Shown: positions 1 to 9,152, counted from the stretch's first letter. The stretch: 64,000 nucleotides of DNA from Prevotella sp. E9-3 (GCF_022024015.1 NZ_CP091786.1:1488001-1552000); one strand, 5' to 3'. Numbers and translations: made by a program. Notes: generated by a model from the letters alone, not told the origin.

Positions 1-58
1 TTCTATGGGCGGACGATATATTTCTTATGAGGAATATCTGAAATTGATTCAATATTGA
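1..58 (+). CDS. C-terminal tail of an unidentified gene (partial)
   Basis: An open frame enters from the left edge and stops with TGA at 56-58. The visible tail reads SMGGRYISYEEYLKLIQY. It is too short to assign a family. It would be convergent with the Rid-like gene whose stop lies at 595, which places the intergenic repeat between two 3' ends. It could also be a chance open frame. Confidence 0.35.
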   Translation, partial: SMGGRYISYEEYLKLIQY

Positions 59-115
59 AGTCCAATCGCTTTTGTCTTTATAGCGCTAAATTGTAAGTAT
101 ATTCACTTTCTTGCT

Positions 116-519
116 GTATATTTATAACGTTAGAACGCGTGAGAATCGCACGAAAATCACCAACTCCTACTTCGGACTTCTACACGCGAATTATGAGCAT
201 GTTGTGAATAATTTGCAACCGATTGATCATCAGTTATTTACAATATATATCATCAAAACGGCCTCTCTTTTTCCTAATATAATCCTGAAAAAAGGCTACA
301 ATAGAACTTCTATTATACCATAACTGCATTCATTCTATACTGCAATTGACGTTCAGTTATGATGCAATTGAAGTTAGGTTTCGGTATAATAGACAGTACG
401 TTTCGGTATAAGATGCATTCAGTTGCGGTATAATAGACTTTTTACTGCACTAAAGGTCGTTTTTGGGTATCCTAGCCGTTCTAGTTTGCGATTTTTCTTT
501 GTCTTAATTTTCGAAAAAC
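116..519 (+). repeat. Dispersed intergenic repeat, copy 1 (partner at 32681-33083, inverted)
   Basis: This 404-bp stretch matches the reverse complement of 32681-33083 along its whole length, with indels and roughly four bases in five identical by eye. Shared blocks include GGACTTCTACACGCGAATTA near 174, the block at 299-319 ending CTTCTATTATACC, and GTTCTAGTTTGCGATTTTT near 478. Spacing between blocks is conserved (183 versus 185 bp between the left end and the second block). The right half carries an imperfect palindrome (arms about 308-346 and 398-438) built on GGTATAATAGA/TCTATTATACC. The left part holds a short open frame whose residues are partly conserved in copy 2. It sits between the 3' ends of two convergent genes. 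Confidence 0.8.
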
Positions 520-594
520 AAACTGAATAAATATGTGCTTTTGGGGACTTGTTACACCATCCGGTACTCACATAGATTGTCTGCTGTTCCTTTA

Positions 595-1731
595 TTAGAA
601 TGCAGGTAATTCCGGTTCGTTGATTCCCTTTATGGCCATGCATTCCATCTCGATGAGCCATCCTGCCCGACAAACTGGTGCATGAAGTATAACCACAGGA
701 TGATTAGGGAAACGTTCATCGTAAAGTGAACGCACCAAACGGTAGTCGGCAATATCGCGCAGATATACAATCATGGGTCCAACATCCTCATAGGTGCAGT
801 CGGCTTCAGCTAATAAGGCTTCGACGTTCTCCCACATGCGCAGTGTTTGCTGTCTGATATCACCCACGTGTTCTATTTGACCCTTGTTGTTGATGCTGGC
901 AGTGCCTGATATGAGAACGTGTCGGCGGTCGGCATAGTCAATACGAGTACCACGTTCGAAACTCACACCATAGTCGCTGGTGCGGTTCAAATGGGTTGGC
1001 GCATACAAATAGTGTATCTGCTCTGGCTGAATGCCTGCTATGGCATAAGTGTCCATCTGGGTGAGTACTGCAGCGTCCTGTTGTCGGCCACCGATGCCTG
1101 TCGAGGCAATGAAATGAGTGTCTTGGGTGAGTCCTTGCGTGAAAAAAACGCGGTTTCGAGCCTGAACAACTCCTTGATAGTTTACATCAACATCGTTTAC
1201 AAATAGCCACGTGCGTACACAGTTGTCCTTTAATGTACATTCCTCCTGAGCAAGTTGCATAATGTATTCGTTAAAGAGCAAACGTGTCTGATATTCAGAA
1301 TTTACGGCTGTATTATGGGCACCGGCTCCCCATAGGTGACGGAACTGACCGTGACTCACCTCAAAGAGACCGCTGGGTAACTGGCGTGTGGTTACATTCT
1401 TCATGAGATATGCCCATAAGGCTATTTTCGAACCGTCAAGGGGTGCCTGTTCTATAATACTCTGGGCGCAGGAATCATCGTCGGCCAGTACTACAGCATC
1501 GGCCTGATTGGCTGCATCACTCAGAAAATAGCGTTTCAGTACAGTCTGTGCACCTTTCAATTCGTTTTCTATAATATGATGGTAATCATTCAGTAGGGCG
1601 TTCAGTTGCTCCTGAAAGGTGAGACCGTCACCCTGAATGTGTAGCATCAGGTGGTATTCTTCTACCTCATTTCCGTTTTTAAACTCAAACAGCTCGGCTT
1701 TGGTATTCGAAAAAGTTAGTATTTTTCTCAT
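595..1731 (-). CDS. Rid-family (YjgF/FkbO-Hyg5-like) protein
   Basis: A 378-residue protein. Roughly residues 255-375 form a RidA/YjgF-type domain (HVLISGTASI, then VIVYLRD-like MIVYLRDIADY, ending WLIEMECMAI). The N-terminal 200 or so residues are an extra domain, an arrangement I associate with the FkbO/Hyg5 chorismatase-like branch of the family. The arginine that true RidA imine deaminases carry about 14 residues before the terminal (V/I)E(I/M) motif is replaced by valine, so enamine/imine deamination is unlikely. Actual substrate is unknown; a chorismate-derived compound is only an inference from architecture. A TACCTTTG -7 element lies upstream at 1751-1758 on the minus strand. It is followed on the 3' side by the intergenic repeat. 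Confidence 0.75.
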   Translation of the reverse strand: MRKILTFSNTKAELFEFKNGNEVEEYHLMLHIQGDGLTFQEQLNALLNDYHHIIENELKGAQTVLKRYFLSDAANQADAVVLADDDSCAQSIIEQAPLDGSKIALWAYLMKNVTTRQLPSGLFEVSHGQFRHLWGAGAHNTAVNSEYQTRLLFNEYIMQLAQEECTLKDNCVRTWLFVNDVDVNYQGVVQARNRVFFTQGLTQDTHFIASTGIGGRQQDAAVLTQMDTYAIAGIQPEQIHYLYAPTHLNRTSDYGVSFERGTRIDYADRRHVLISGTASINNKGQIEHVGDIRQQTLRMWENVEALLAEADCTYEDVGPMIVYLRDIADYRLVRSLYDERFPNHPVVILHAPVCRAGWLIEMECMAIKGINEPELPAF

Positions 1732-1904
1732 GATAGATTCTTTTAGGCTGCAAAGGTAGAAATTTTTTTGTGATAAAGATTGACGTTGATTGTTTTTTTT
1801 AGAAAATACCTAAACGGAGGTATGCCTATTCACTTGATTGGCATGTTTTTTGCAGTCGGATACTTAGAAAGAATGAAAAGAAAAAGAATCATTATAGTGT
1901 GTAG

Positions 1905-1914
1905 AAAGGAGGAG
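1905..1914 (+). promoter_or_regulatory. Strong Shine-Dalgarno site of the DnaJ-like gene
   Basis: AAAGGAGGAG ends 7 bases before the ATG at 1922. Such a consensus anti-16S match is unusual next to the other genes in this window, which mostly have A-rich, SD-less leaders. It fixes the start and suggests unusually efficient initiation. Confidence 0.6.
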
Positions 1915-1921
1915 TGATGAT

Positions 1922-2590
1922 ATGGCATTTGTAGATTATTATAAGATTTTGGGCGTTGATAAAACGATTCCGCAGAAGGATGTGAAGAAAGCCTATCTGA
2001 AACGGGCTAAACAATTCCATCCCGACTTGCATCCTGACGACCCTAAAGCGAAAGCAAAGTTCCAAGCTTTGAACGAGGCTTACGATGTGTTGAACGATCC
2101 TGAAAAACGACGCAAGTATGACCAGTATGGAGAGCAATGGCGTCAAGCAGATGCTTACGGTAGTGGTAGTGCTGGCAGAGCGGGTGGGGGATCACCGTTC
2201 GATGGATTCGATTTCTCCAGTGCAGGAAGTGGCTTTAGTTCATTCTTTGAAAACCTTTTCGGTGGTGGCGGTCGTAGAGCAGGCTTTGGTAATGCAGGTG
2301 GTTTCGGTTCTGGCTTTGGTGGTTTTGGTAGTCAACAACCTCAGGAGTCACAGGCATCTGTGAGCATTGATCTCTATACAGCATTGCTGGGTGGTGAGGT
2401 GATTGTGGGACTGCCTGGAGGTCAGAAACTTAAACTGAAAGTGAAACCGGGTACCCAACCCAACTCAAAAGTCCGTTTGCGCGGTAAAGGAAATGCAGGC
2501 CAGGATCTTATCCTGACCTACAATGTATCGCTGCCAACGAGACTGTCTGAACGTCAGCGTCAGTTGTTAGAGGAAATGAGACGTAGCTGA
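1922..2590 (+). CDS. Short DnaJ/CbpA-like co-chaperone
   Basis: A 222-residue J-domain protein. The J domain occupies residues 1-70 with the HPD tripeptide in FHPDLHPDD, which stimulates DnaK ATPase. A Gly/Phe/Ser-rich linker follows (about 75-140), then a shortened C-terminal substrate-binding module (about 145-222, [20 protein letters not shown] and RLRGKGNAG). There is no Cys-rich zinc domain, so it is CbpA-like rather than DnaJ; at 222 residues it is much shorter than the usual 300 or so of CbpA and appears to keep one beta domain only. It is preceded by an unusually strong ribosome binding site. Its last 31 bases overlap the 3' end of kdsB on the other strand. Confidence 0.85.
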   Translation: MAFVDYYKILGVDKTIPQKDVKKAYLKRAKQFHPDLHPDDPKAKAKFQALNEAYDVLNDPEKRRKYDQYGEQWRQADAYGSGSAGRAGGGSPFDGFDFSSAGSGFSSFFENLFGGGGRRAGFGNAGGFGSGFGGFGSQQPQESQASVSIDLYTALLGGEVIVGLPGGQKLKLKVKPGTQPNSKVRLRGKGNAGQDLILTYNVSLPTRLSERQRQLLEEMRRS

Positions 2591-3315
2591 TGTTCGGCGC
2601 GTACCAGATCTTCTGGCGTGTCGATACCAACGGTTTCAATGTCGGTGATACCAACCTTGATGCGATAGCCGTTTTGTAGCCAACGAAGCTGCTCCAAACT
2701 CTCAGCTATTTCAAGCGGACTTTGGGGCAGTTTTGTTATTTCTTCCAGCACCTCGCGACGGTAGGCATAGAGGCCGATATGTTTTAAGAAGGGAAATGAA
2801 GAAAGCCATTCGCTTTTTTCTTTGCCCCTGATGAAGGGGATTACGCTACGGCTGAAATATAAAGCATATCCATTAACGTCGGTCACAATTTTGGGGGAGT
2901 TGGGGTTCTCGGCTGCCTCAATACTTTCAAAAGGCTTACCCAAAGTGGCTATCTGTGTCTGAGCATCCTCGAAAAGTGCCTTTACTGTAAGCAACTGACT
3001 CTTTTGAATAAAAGGTTCGTCACCTTGGACATTGATGATGATATCGGCATTCGTACCAATCAGTGTTGCTGCTTCCTGAATACGGTCGGTACCACTTTTG
3101 TGGTGGGGAGAAGTCATCACGGCATTGCCGCCAAAGGCCTTGACGGCTTGGAGAATACGCTCATCGTCTGTGGCCACATAGGCCTCGTCGAGCACATCCA
3201 TCACTTGTTCGTAAACACGCTGAATAACAGGCTTTTCTCCCAATATGGCCAGCGGTTTGCCAGGAAAGCGGGTTGAGGCATAGCGGGCTGGAATTATAGC
3301 AATTGTTTTCGCCAT
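2560..3315 (-). CDS. kdsB: 3-deoxy-manno-octulosonate cytidylyltransferase
   Basis: A 251-residue CMP-Kdo synthetase that activates Kdo with CTP for the inner core of lipopolysaccharide; cytosolic. Signature motifs are [16 protein letters not shown] at the N-terminus (nucleotide-binding loop), NVQGDEPFI in the middle (metal-binding Asp) and the GIDTPEDL motif near the end. I start at the Met of [12 protein letters not shown] (3315); the frame is open further upstream but those residues resemble nothing, and a TATCTTTG -7 element lies at 3384-3391 inside that extension. The resulting leader holds a small hairpin, ATACGAC/GTCGTAT at 3347-3365. The gene converges on and overlaps the DnaJ-like gene by 31 bp. 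Confidence 0.95.
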   Translation of the reverse strand: MAKTIAIIPARYASTRFPGKPLAILGEKPVIQRVYEQVMDVLDEAYVATDDERILQAVKAFGGNAVMTSPHHKSGTDRIQEAATLIGTNADIIINVQGDEPFIQKSQLLTVKALFEDAQTQIATLGKPFESIEAAENPNSPKIVTDVNGYALYFSRSVIPFIRGKEKSEWLSSFPFLKHIGLYAYRREVLEEITKLPQSPLEIAESLEQLRWLQNGYRIKVGITDIETVGIDTPEDLVRAEHQLRLISSNN

Positions 3316-3432
3316 TTTTAATGAAATTATTTTTACATAATAACCAATACGACAATGAGTCGTATCGGGCAGATAATTGCATGCAAAGATACGCATTATT
3401 CGCCAAATATGCGTTAAAAAAAGTAATATATT

Positions 3433-3463
3433 TTTGCTATATAAACAAATCTTCGTACCTTTG
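3433..3463 (+). promoter_or_regulatory. Bacteroidota-type promoter of the MORN gene
   Basis: TTTG at 3433-3436, a 19-bp spacer, then TACCTTTG at 3456-3463. This matches the -33/-7 consensus of the Bacteroidota primary sigma factor. Transcription would begin near 3470, downstream of the ATG at 3377 and upstream of the TTG at 3491, and so decides the start of the MORN gene. Confidence 0.7.
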
Positions 3464-3490
3464 AAGTTGAAACTAAATACCTCGAATATT

Positions 3491-4603
3491 TTGAAACAAT
3501 ACATATTTATATTACTAAGCTTGTTCGTTCTTTCTTCGTCGGCTCAAAAGATAACATTAGGTTCGTGTACATTGAAAGACGGCGGTGAATACAAAGGAGA
3601 AATGTCGGCAGGAAAACCTCATGGTAAAGGAAAAACTATGTGGAAAGACGGCGACTGGTTTGAAGGTGAATATGCCAAAGGCAAGCGTCAGGGATACGGC
3701 GTCTATAACTTTTCTGACGGCGAAAAATACGAAGGCCAGTGGATGCAAGACCATCAGCACGGTCAGGGTACATACTACTTCTCTAACAACAATAGGTATG
3801 TAGGACTGTGGTTTCGCGATGTACAACAAGGTCATGGTATCATGTACTATTTCAATGGTGATAAGTATGATGGTAACTGGCGTGAAAACAATCGTGACGG
3901 AAAAGGCCTCTACACTTTTGTAAGTGGTGCTTACTATGATGGTGAGTGGAAAGGCGATAAGAAAAATGGTCGCGGACTTTTCTGTTGGGAAGACGGAAGT
4001 TGCTATGATGGTGAGTGGAAATCGGATCTTAAGGTGGGACGAGGAACCTTTAAATATGCGAATGGTGATGTTTATACCGGTCAGTTCCAAAACGATTTGA
4101 TGCACGGCAAAGGTATTTACCGTTTTCATAATGGTGATGTCTATGAAGGTGACTATTTCCAGGGAGAACGGAGTGGAACAGGCATTTTCAATTTTGCCAA
4201 TGGCGATCGCTATACAGGACAATTCTATAACGGAGACCGTCAAGGACAGGGCACACTCGTCTGGAAAAATGGAAACACCTATGTAGGACAGTGGAAAAAT
4301 GATGAGCCTAATGGGCGTGGTAAACTGACCACTAAGCAAGGTGATGTTGTTGACGGACAATTCAAAAATGGACAGCCTGAAGGCGAATGCATAGGCCACA
4401 TGGCTGACGGTTCAAAGTTCAAGGCTGTATTTAGAGGCGGAAAACGTCATGGGTTTGCAATAGAGGAAACCAAAGATGGTATGCGTTTTGAAGGGAATTA
4501 TGCCGATGGAAAGCGCGATGGTAAATTTATTGAGAAAGACCGCAATGGCAATATCGTGGCGCAAGGTACTTACAGTCTTGGCCGCCGACAATTGAACAGA
4601 TAA
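3491..4603 (+). CDS. Secreted MORN-repeat protein
   Basis: About 370 residues made almost entirely of MORN repeats: after a signal peptide (KQYIFILLSLFVLSSSAQ) come about 14 units of roughly 23 residues of the type G(D/N)xYxGxWxxxxxxGxGxxxF. In other proteins such repeats form beta-hairpin ladders that bind lipids or proteins; no catalytic domain is present here. Probably exported to the periplasm or envelope. The frame is open back to an ATG at 3377, but that lies upstream of the promoter at 3433-3463. The first plausible initiator downstream of the transcription start is TTG at 3491, which puts the signal peptide right at the N-terminus. Function unknown. Confidence 0.8.
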   Translation: MKQYIFILLSLFVLSSSAQKITLGSCTLKDGGEYKGEMSAGKPHGKGKTMWKDGDWFEGEYAKGKRQGYGVYNFSDGEKYEGQWMQDHQHGQGTYYFSNNNRYVGLWFRDVQQGHGIMYYFNGDKYDGNWRENNRDGKGLYTFVSGAYYDGEWKGDKKNGRGLFCWEDGSCYDGEWKSDLKVGRGTFKYANGDVYTGQFQNDLMHGKGIYRFHNGDVYEGDYFQGERSGTGIFNFANGDRYTGQFYNGDRQGQGTLVWKNGNTYVGQWKNDEPNGRGKLTTKQGDVVDGQFKNGQPEGECIGHMADGSKFKAVFRGGKRHGFAIEETKDGMRFEGNYADGKRDGKFIEKDRNGNIVAQGTYSLGRRQLNR

Positions 4604-4658
4604 AAACCATAATCAGAACATATTTAACTCAATAACTCAAAATCATTCTTTTGTACCT

Positions 4659-5102
4659 ATGATCATTGATACGTTGGAAAATCTCGAAAAGTACGAATCG
4701 CTGAACCCATTGTTTAAGGATGTGGTGGCCTTTCTGAAAAACAATAATCTGAATAATCTTGATGAAGGAAAACATGTCATCAAGGGTGATGATTTGTTCG
4801 TAAACATACAAGTAGCCAAAAGTCGTACACCCGACGAGGCTGTGATAGAAACTCATGTGAGGATGGTTGATATTCAGATACCATTAGATACTGCTGAAGT
4901 ATATGGATATACCCCCCTGTGCCGTTTACCACAAACACCATATAATGCAGAAAAAGATATTACCAAATATGAAGGCAAGGCTGAGAGCTTTGTTCAATGC
5001 CAGCCAGGAATGTTTGCTATATTCTTTCCACAAGACGGGCATGCGCCATGCATATCATCGAATAAGCAGATCAAAAAGGCAATATTCAAGGTAAAGGCCT
5101 GA
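4659..5102 (+). CDS. YhcH/YjgK/YiaL-family protein
   Basis: A 147-residue protein of the DUF386 (YhcH/YjgK/YiaL) beta-sandwich family. Conserved features are ETHVRMVDIQ, with the His and Glu that coordinate a metal in the fold, and the C-terminal FFPQDGHAP motif. Family members act on sugars, and some are sialic-acid or sugar anomerases. Nothing around this gene indicates a particular sugar. It lies 55 bp after the MORN gene and 48 bp before glgB on the same strand, so carbohydrate metabolism is a reasonable guess for its role. Confidence 0.85.
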   Translation: MIIDTLENLEKYESLNPLFKDVVAFLKNNNLNNLDEGKHVIKGDDLFVNIQVAKSRTPDEAVIETHVRMVDIQIPLDTAEVYGYTPLCRLPQTPYNAEKDITKYEGKAESFVQCQPGMFAIFFPQDGHAPCISSNKQIKKAIFKVKA

Positions 5103-5150
5103 TTGTGATTCAATAATAATTCACGATATAACCTAATAGATAAAACCATT

Positions 5151-7196
5151 ATGAAAGCAAACTCTGAAACTAAGGGAACAAGCAAGAAAGTCCACATTGG
5201 ACTCGTTCAGAACGATTCATGGCTCGAGCCGTTTGAAGACGCAATTCGCGGCAGACATGAACATGCTGTTTGGAAAATCAATCAACTGACAAGAAACGGA
5301 AAGATAACCCTGAGCGACTTTGCATCAGGCCATCTCTATTTCGGACTACATAAGCAGATACGTGGATGGGTGTTCCGTGAGTGGGCACCGAATGCTACCG
5401 ACATATATCTTATCGGCGACTTCAACGATTGGAAAGAAGATGAGAAATATCGTTGTAAGCGTATAGAAGGCACGGGCAACTGGGAGCTTCGCCTTAAGGA
5501 AAAGGATTTGAAGCATGGTCAGTTGTACAAGATGAAAGTGAAATGGAATGGTGGTGAAGGTGAACGCATACCAGCATGGTGCCGACGTGTGGTTCAAGAT
5601 GACCAGACAAAAATATTCTCTGCTCAGGTATGGAATCCGGCTGTTCCCTATGTATGGAAAAAAGCAGGCTTTAAACCCAAGAAAAATCCACTTCTTATTT
5701 ATGAATGCCATGTGGGAATGGGAGAAGATGCTGAAAAAGTAGGTACCTACGAGGAGTTCCGCCTTAACGTTTTGCCACGAGTCGCCAAAGATGGTTACAA
5801 TGCAATTCAGGTGATGGCTATTCAGGAACATCCCTATTACGGTTCGTTCGGTTATCATGTGTCATCGTTCTTTGCCCCAAGCAGCCGTTTCGGTACGCCA
5901 GAAGAACTTAAGGCTCTTATCGATGAGGCCCACAGACTGGGTATCTCTGTGATAATGGATATTGTTCACTCACATGCAGTGAAGAATGAGGTTGAGGGAT
6001 TAGGCAATCTTTGTGGAGATCCCAACCAATTTTTCTATCCCGGTGAACGTCATGAACATCCGGCTTGGGACTCTCTCTGTTTCGACTATGGAAAAGACGA
6101 GGTGCTGCATTTCCTCCTTTCAAACTGCAAATACTGGTTGGAGGAGTTCCATTTTGATGGATTCCGCTTTGATGGCGTAACCTCAATGCTTTATTATAGT
6201 CATGGTCTTGGCGAGGCTTTCTGTGGATATGGAGATTATTTTAATGGCCATGAGGATGACAATGCCATTTGTTATCTGACTTTAGCCAACTGCCTGATTC
6301 ATGAAGTGAATCCAGAGGCTATTACCATTGCCGAAGAAGTTAGCGGTATGCCTGGCCTGGCTGCAAAATTTGAGGACGGAGGCTATGGATTCGATTATCG
6401 AATGGCGATGAATATACCTGATTACTGGATTAAAACCATCAAGGAACAGAGCGATGAAAACTGGAAACCTTCGTCTATATTCTGGGAAGTCAAGAATCGT
6501 CGTCCTGATGAAAAGACAATCAGTTATTGTGAGAGTCACGACCAAGCCTTGGTGGGTGATAAGACAATTATATTCCGTCTTATTGATGCTGATATGTATT
6601 GGCACTTTGCCAAGAAAGATGTCAATGGCGTAGCTGAACGAGGCATTGCTCTTCACAAAATGATCAGACTGGTAACGGCTGCTGCCATCAATGGTGGCTA
6701 CCTGAACTTTATGGGCAATGAGTTCGGACATCCTGAATGGATAGATTTCCCGCGTGAAGGTAATGGGTGGTCGTATAAATATGCCCGCCGACAGTGGCAT
6801 CTTGTAGATAATCCAGACCTCTGTTATCACTGGTTGGGCGATTTTGACCGTGAGATGCTGAAGGTAATTAAATCTGTGCGTAACTTCCAGAATAAACCCG
6901 TAGTTGAAATATGGCATAACGATGGTGATCAAGTTTTGGCATTCATGCGCGGCGATCTGGTGTTCGTGTTCAATTTCTCACCCACTCAATCCTTTACTGA
7001 CTATGGATTCCTGGTGCCAACAGGATCATATGAGGTAGTGTTGAATACCGATGCAGTTCAGTTCGGTGGTCATGGGTTCGCAGATGATACAGTTACTCAC
7101 TTTACAAATTATGATCCGCTCTATGTACAGGATCATAAAGAGTGGTTGAAATTGTACATTCCCGCTCGTTCGGCTGTAGTGCTTAAAAAAATCTGA
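5151..7196 (+). CDS. glgB: 1,4-alpha-glucan branching enzyme
   Basis: A 681-residue GH13 enzyme that introduces alpha-1,6 branches into glycogen. A CBM48/N-terminal beta domain (GHLYFGLHKQIRGWVFREWAP, EWAPNAT motif) is followed by the TIM barrel: FGYHVSSFFAPSSRFGTPEE, the nucleophile motif DGFRFDGVTSM with Asp341, the acid/base motif TIAEEVSGMPG near residue 395 and SYCESHDQALVGD. A C-terminal beta domain ends the protein. It resembles the eukaryotic-like GlgB group common in Bacteroidota. Its stop codon overlaps the start of the next gene, so the two are co-translated. Confidence 0.95.
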   Translation: MKANSETKGTSKKVHIGLVQNDSWLEPFEDAIRGRHEHAVWKINQLTRNGKITLSDFASGHLYFGLHKQIRGWVFREWAPNATDIYLIGDFNDWKEDEKYRCKRIEGTGNWELRLKEKDLKHGQLYKMKVKWNGGEGERIPAWCRRVVQDDQTKIFSAQVWNPAVPYVWKKAGFKPKKNPLLIYECHVGMGEDAEKVGTYEEFRLNVLPRVAKDGYNAIQVMAIQEHPYYGSFGYHVSSFFAPSSRFGTPEELKALIDEAHRLGISVIMDIVHSHAVKNEVEGLGNLCGDPNQFFYPGERHEHPAWDSLCFDYGKDEVLHFLLSNCKYWLEEFHFDGFRFDGVTSMLYYSHGLGEAFCGYGDYFNGHEDDNAICYLTLANCLIHEVNPEAITIAEEVSGMPGLAAKFEDGGYGFDYRMAMNIPDYWIKTIKEQSDENWKPSSIFWEVKNRRPDEKTISYCESHDQALVGDKTIIFRLIDADMYWHFAKKDVNGVAERGIALHKMIRLVTAAAINGGYLNFMGNEFGHPEWIDFPREGNGWSYKYARRQWHLVDNPDLCYHWLGDFDREMLKVIKSVRNFQNKPVVEIWHNDGDQVLAFMRGDLVFVFNFSPTQSFTDYGFLVPTGSYEVVLNTDAVQFGGHGFADDTVTHFTNYDPLYVQDHKEWLKLYIPARSAVVLKKI

Positions 7197-8365
7197 TGAA
7201 TAGTAATACTCTAAATAGAATAGGCAGCACCACCACTACGCAAGTGGTGTGTGCTGTCGTTTTTTGTACATTTTCTTTAGCTTGGCTGTGTTGGTTCCAG
7301 GCTGATTTGTTGATGGTAGCTCAGCATGTGTGGAGTGGGGGACAGACACATTATAATCGTGTAGTAAGTCCTCTTGCCATTACTTTTGCCTTATTGGCTA
7401 TTCAACAGATTGTATTTCGAACCACAGGATTGGCAAAGCGTACTCATGCCTTGACCTATTTCCCTTCAATGTTGCTGCTGGCAATAATAAGTGATATCAA
7501 TCCTCAGTTTTCTGATTATTGTATTTCTTCTCGCTGGTGGTGGATAACTCCTTTGGCATTGCTGACCTGGGGATTGGTAGTATGGGTGTCGCGACTGGCT
7601 TTGCCATTCGATAATTCAAAAGTGAATACTGGCTTTTTCTCACGTCGCGTGTGGGGAAATGTGTTGCAAATGGTGATGATGATGCTGATGGTTGCAATGC
7701 TGAGCATCACCAACGCTGTGGCACATTATAGGTCTCATGTAGAGGTTTCTATAATGAACGGTGAACTTGACGAGGCTTTGCGAACTGGTGAGCGTTCATC
7801 TGAAACAGATGTCCACTTGACTATGTTGCGTGCCTATGCATTATCGTTGAAAGGACAATTGGGTGAGCGGCTGTTTGAATATCCTATCGTAGGTCATAGC
7901 GATGATCTTCTTCCCATGATGAAAGGACGCTCGAGGGTCGTGTTGCTCTCGCGAGATAGTATTTACAACTATTTTGGAGCCAGACCAATAGGTATATCTA
8001 CCATGAATCGTTACTTCGACTTGTTGGAGAAAGATTCGTTGGCCACTACTGCTGTGGCAGATTATCGTTTGTGTGGTTGTCTTATAGATGGTCGATTGGA
8101 TGATTTCGCTTACTATCTTCCTAAGTATTATGATGTAAACCAGCCATTGCCAAAACATTTCCGTGAAGCTCTGATATTGTATAATCACCTGAAGTATAAC
8201 CCATCATTGGTGTATAAGGATGATGTGATGGATGAAGATTGGAACAATTTTCAAGAATTGAGAGACGCATACAAAAGTCCCAATGAACGAAAAGCTGTAT
8301 TGGCTGAACGTTATGGTGGGTCGTATTGGTATTACTATTATTATTGCGCTAATAGAAAGAAATAG
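7196..8365 (+). CDS. Membrane protein of unknown function (DUF6057-like)
   Basis: A 389-residue protein whose N-terminal third contains about five hydrophobic segments (residues roughly 15-35, 60-75, 85-105, 115-135, 155-175), followed by a soluble domain of some 210 residues that looks helical and TPR-like. I believe it belongs to a Bacteroidales-specific family annotated DUF6057, but this is from memory of the N-terminus. The ATG overlaps the glgB stop (TGATG), so it is translationally coupled to glycogen branching enzyme. The gene is followed by a strong bidirectional terminator. No function can be assigned. Confidence 0.75.
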   Translation: MNSNTLNRIGSTTTTQVVCAVVFCTFSLAWLCWFQADLLMVAQHVWSGGQTHYNRVVSPLAITFALLAIQQIVFRTTGLAKRTHALTYFPSMLLLAIISDINPQFSDYCISSRWWWITPLALLTWGLVVWVSRLALPFDNSKVNTGFFSRRVWGNVLQMVMMMLMVAMLSITNAVAHYRSHVEVSIMNGELDEALRTGERSSETDVHLTMLRAYALSLKGQLGERLFEYPIVGHSDDLLPMMKGRSRVVLLSRDSIYNYFGARPIGISTMNRYFDLLEKDSLATTAVADYRLCGCLIDGRLDDFAYYLPKYYDVNQPLPKHFREALILYNHLKYNPSLVYKDDVMDEDWNNFQELRDAYKSPNERKAVLAERYGGSYWYYYYYCANRKK

Positions 8366-8401
8366 TTCTGTAATAATGGCATAAGAAAGTAATGTATCAT
8401 A

Positions 8402-8439
8402 AAAAAGTGATTCCCGCAAAAAAGGAATCACTTTTTGTA
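8402..8439. terminator. Bidirectional rho-independent terminator
   Basis: A perfect 13-bp stem, AAAAAGTGATTCC (8402-8414) with GGAATCACTTTTT (8424-8436), around a 9-base loop. T runs on the right and A runs on the left let it serve both the membrane gene (+) and trmD (-), which converge here. Confidence 0.9.
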
Positions 8440-8471
8440 TTTCCGGTGTATGTAAGTATAATGGTTCTGCC

Positions 8472-9152
8472 TTATTTTTCTTTTAATAAGTCAGGGCGAA
8501 GCTTGCGAGTGCGTTCAAGCGCTTGGTCTAATTCCCATGCACGGACTTTCGCTTCGTTACCACTCAGTAGAATCTCTGGCACTTTCCATCCCTTGTAGTC
8601 AGCGGGACGGGTGTAGATAGGAGCTGCAAGAAGGTCGTCTTGAAAGCAATCACTAAGAGCACTTTGCTCATCTCCAATCACACCAGGTACTACTCTGACA
8701 ATAGCATCAGCAATCATTGCAGCAACAAGTTCACCGCCAGTAAGAACGAAATCGCCAATAGATATTTCTTTTGTAATCAGATGATCGCGAACCCGCTGGT
8801 CGATACCTTTGTAATGGCCAGCCAGGATGATAAGATTTCCTTTCAAAGACAACTCATTAGCCATATGCTGGTCAAACCGCTCACCATCGGGTGAAGTGAA
8901 TATAACTTCATCGTAATCACGCTCAGCCTTTAGTGCGGTGATGCATCGGTCGATGGGCTCACACTGCATCACCATTCCTGCACTTCCGCCATATGGGTAG
9001 TCATCAACCCGGCGCCATTTGTCGAGCGTATAGTCACGCAGATTATGAAGCCGTATCTCGGCCAGTCCTTTCTTTTCGGCACGTGCCAAAATGGATTCGT
9101 GCACAAAACCCTCTAACATTTCGGGTAGTACGGTGATAATGTCTATTCGCAT
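8472..9152 (-). CDS. trmD: tRNA (guanine-N1-)-methyltransferase
   Basis: A 226-residue SPOUT methyltransferase that makes m1G37 in tRNAs reading CNN codons and prevents frameshifting. Characteristic motifs are [12 protein letters not shown] at the start, [27 protein letters not shown], and the trefoil-knot SAM site [18 protein letters not shown]. Length is normal. The start overlaps the 3' end of the patatin-like gene by 10 bp, so the two form a small operon with the lipase first. It lacks the usual proteobacterial rimM/rplS neighbours, as is common in Bacteroidota. Confidence 0.95.
   Translation of the reverse strand: MRIDIITVLPEMLEGFVHESILARAEKKGLAEIRLHNLRDYTLDKWRRVDDYPYGGSAGMVMQCEPIDRCITALKAERDYDEVIFTSPDGERFDQHMANELSLKGNLIILAGHYKGIDQRVRDHLITKEISIGDFVLTGGELVAAMIADAIVRVVPGVIGDEQSALSDCFQDDLLAAPIYTRPADYKGWKVPEILLSGNEAKVRAWELDQALERTRKLRPDLLKEK

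Noticed and set aside
3377..3490. N-terminal extension of the MORN protein from ATG 3377
   Set aside because: A consensus promoter lies within the extension, so its codons would not be transcribed.
3557..4399. Long open frame antisense to the MORN gene
   Set aside because: Its length follows from the periodic codons of the MORN repeats; no known domain and no initiation signal.
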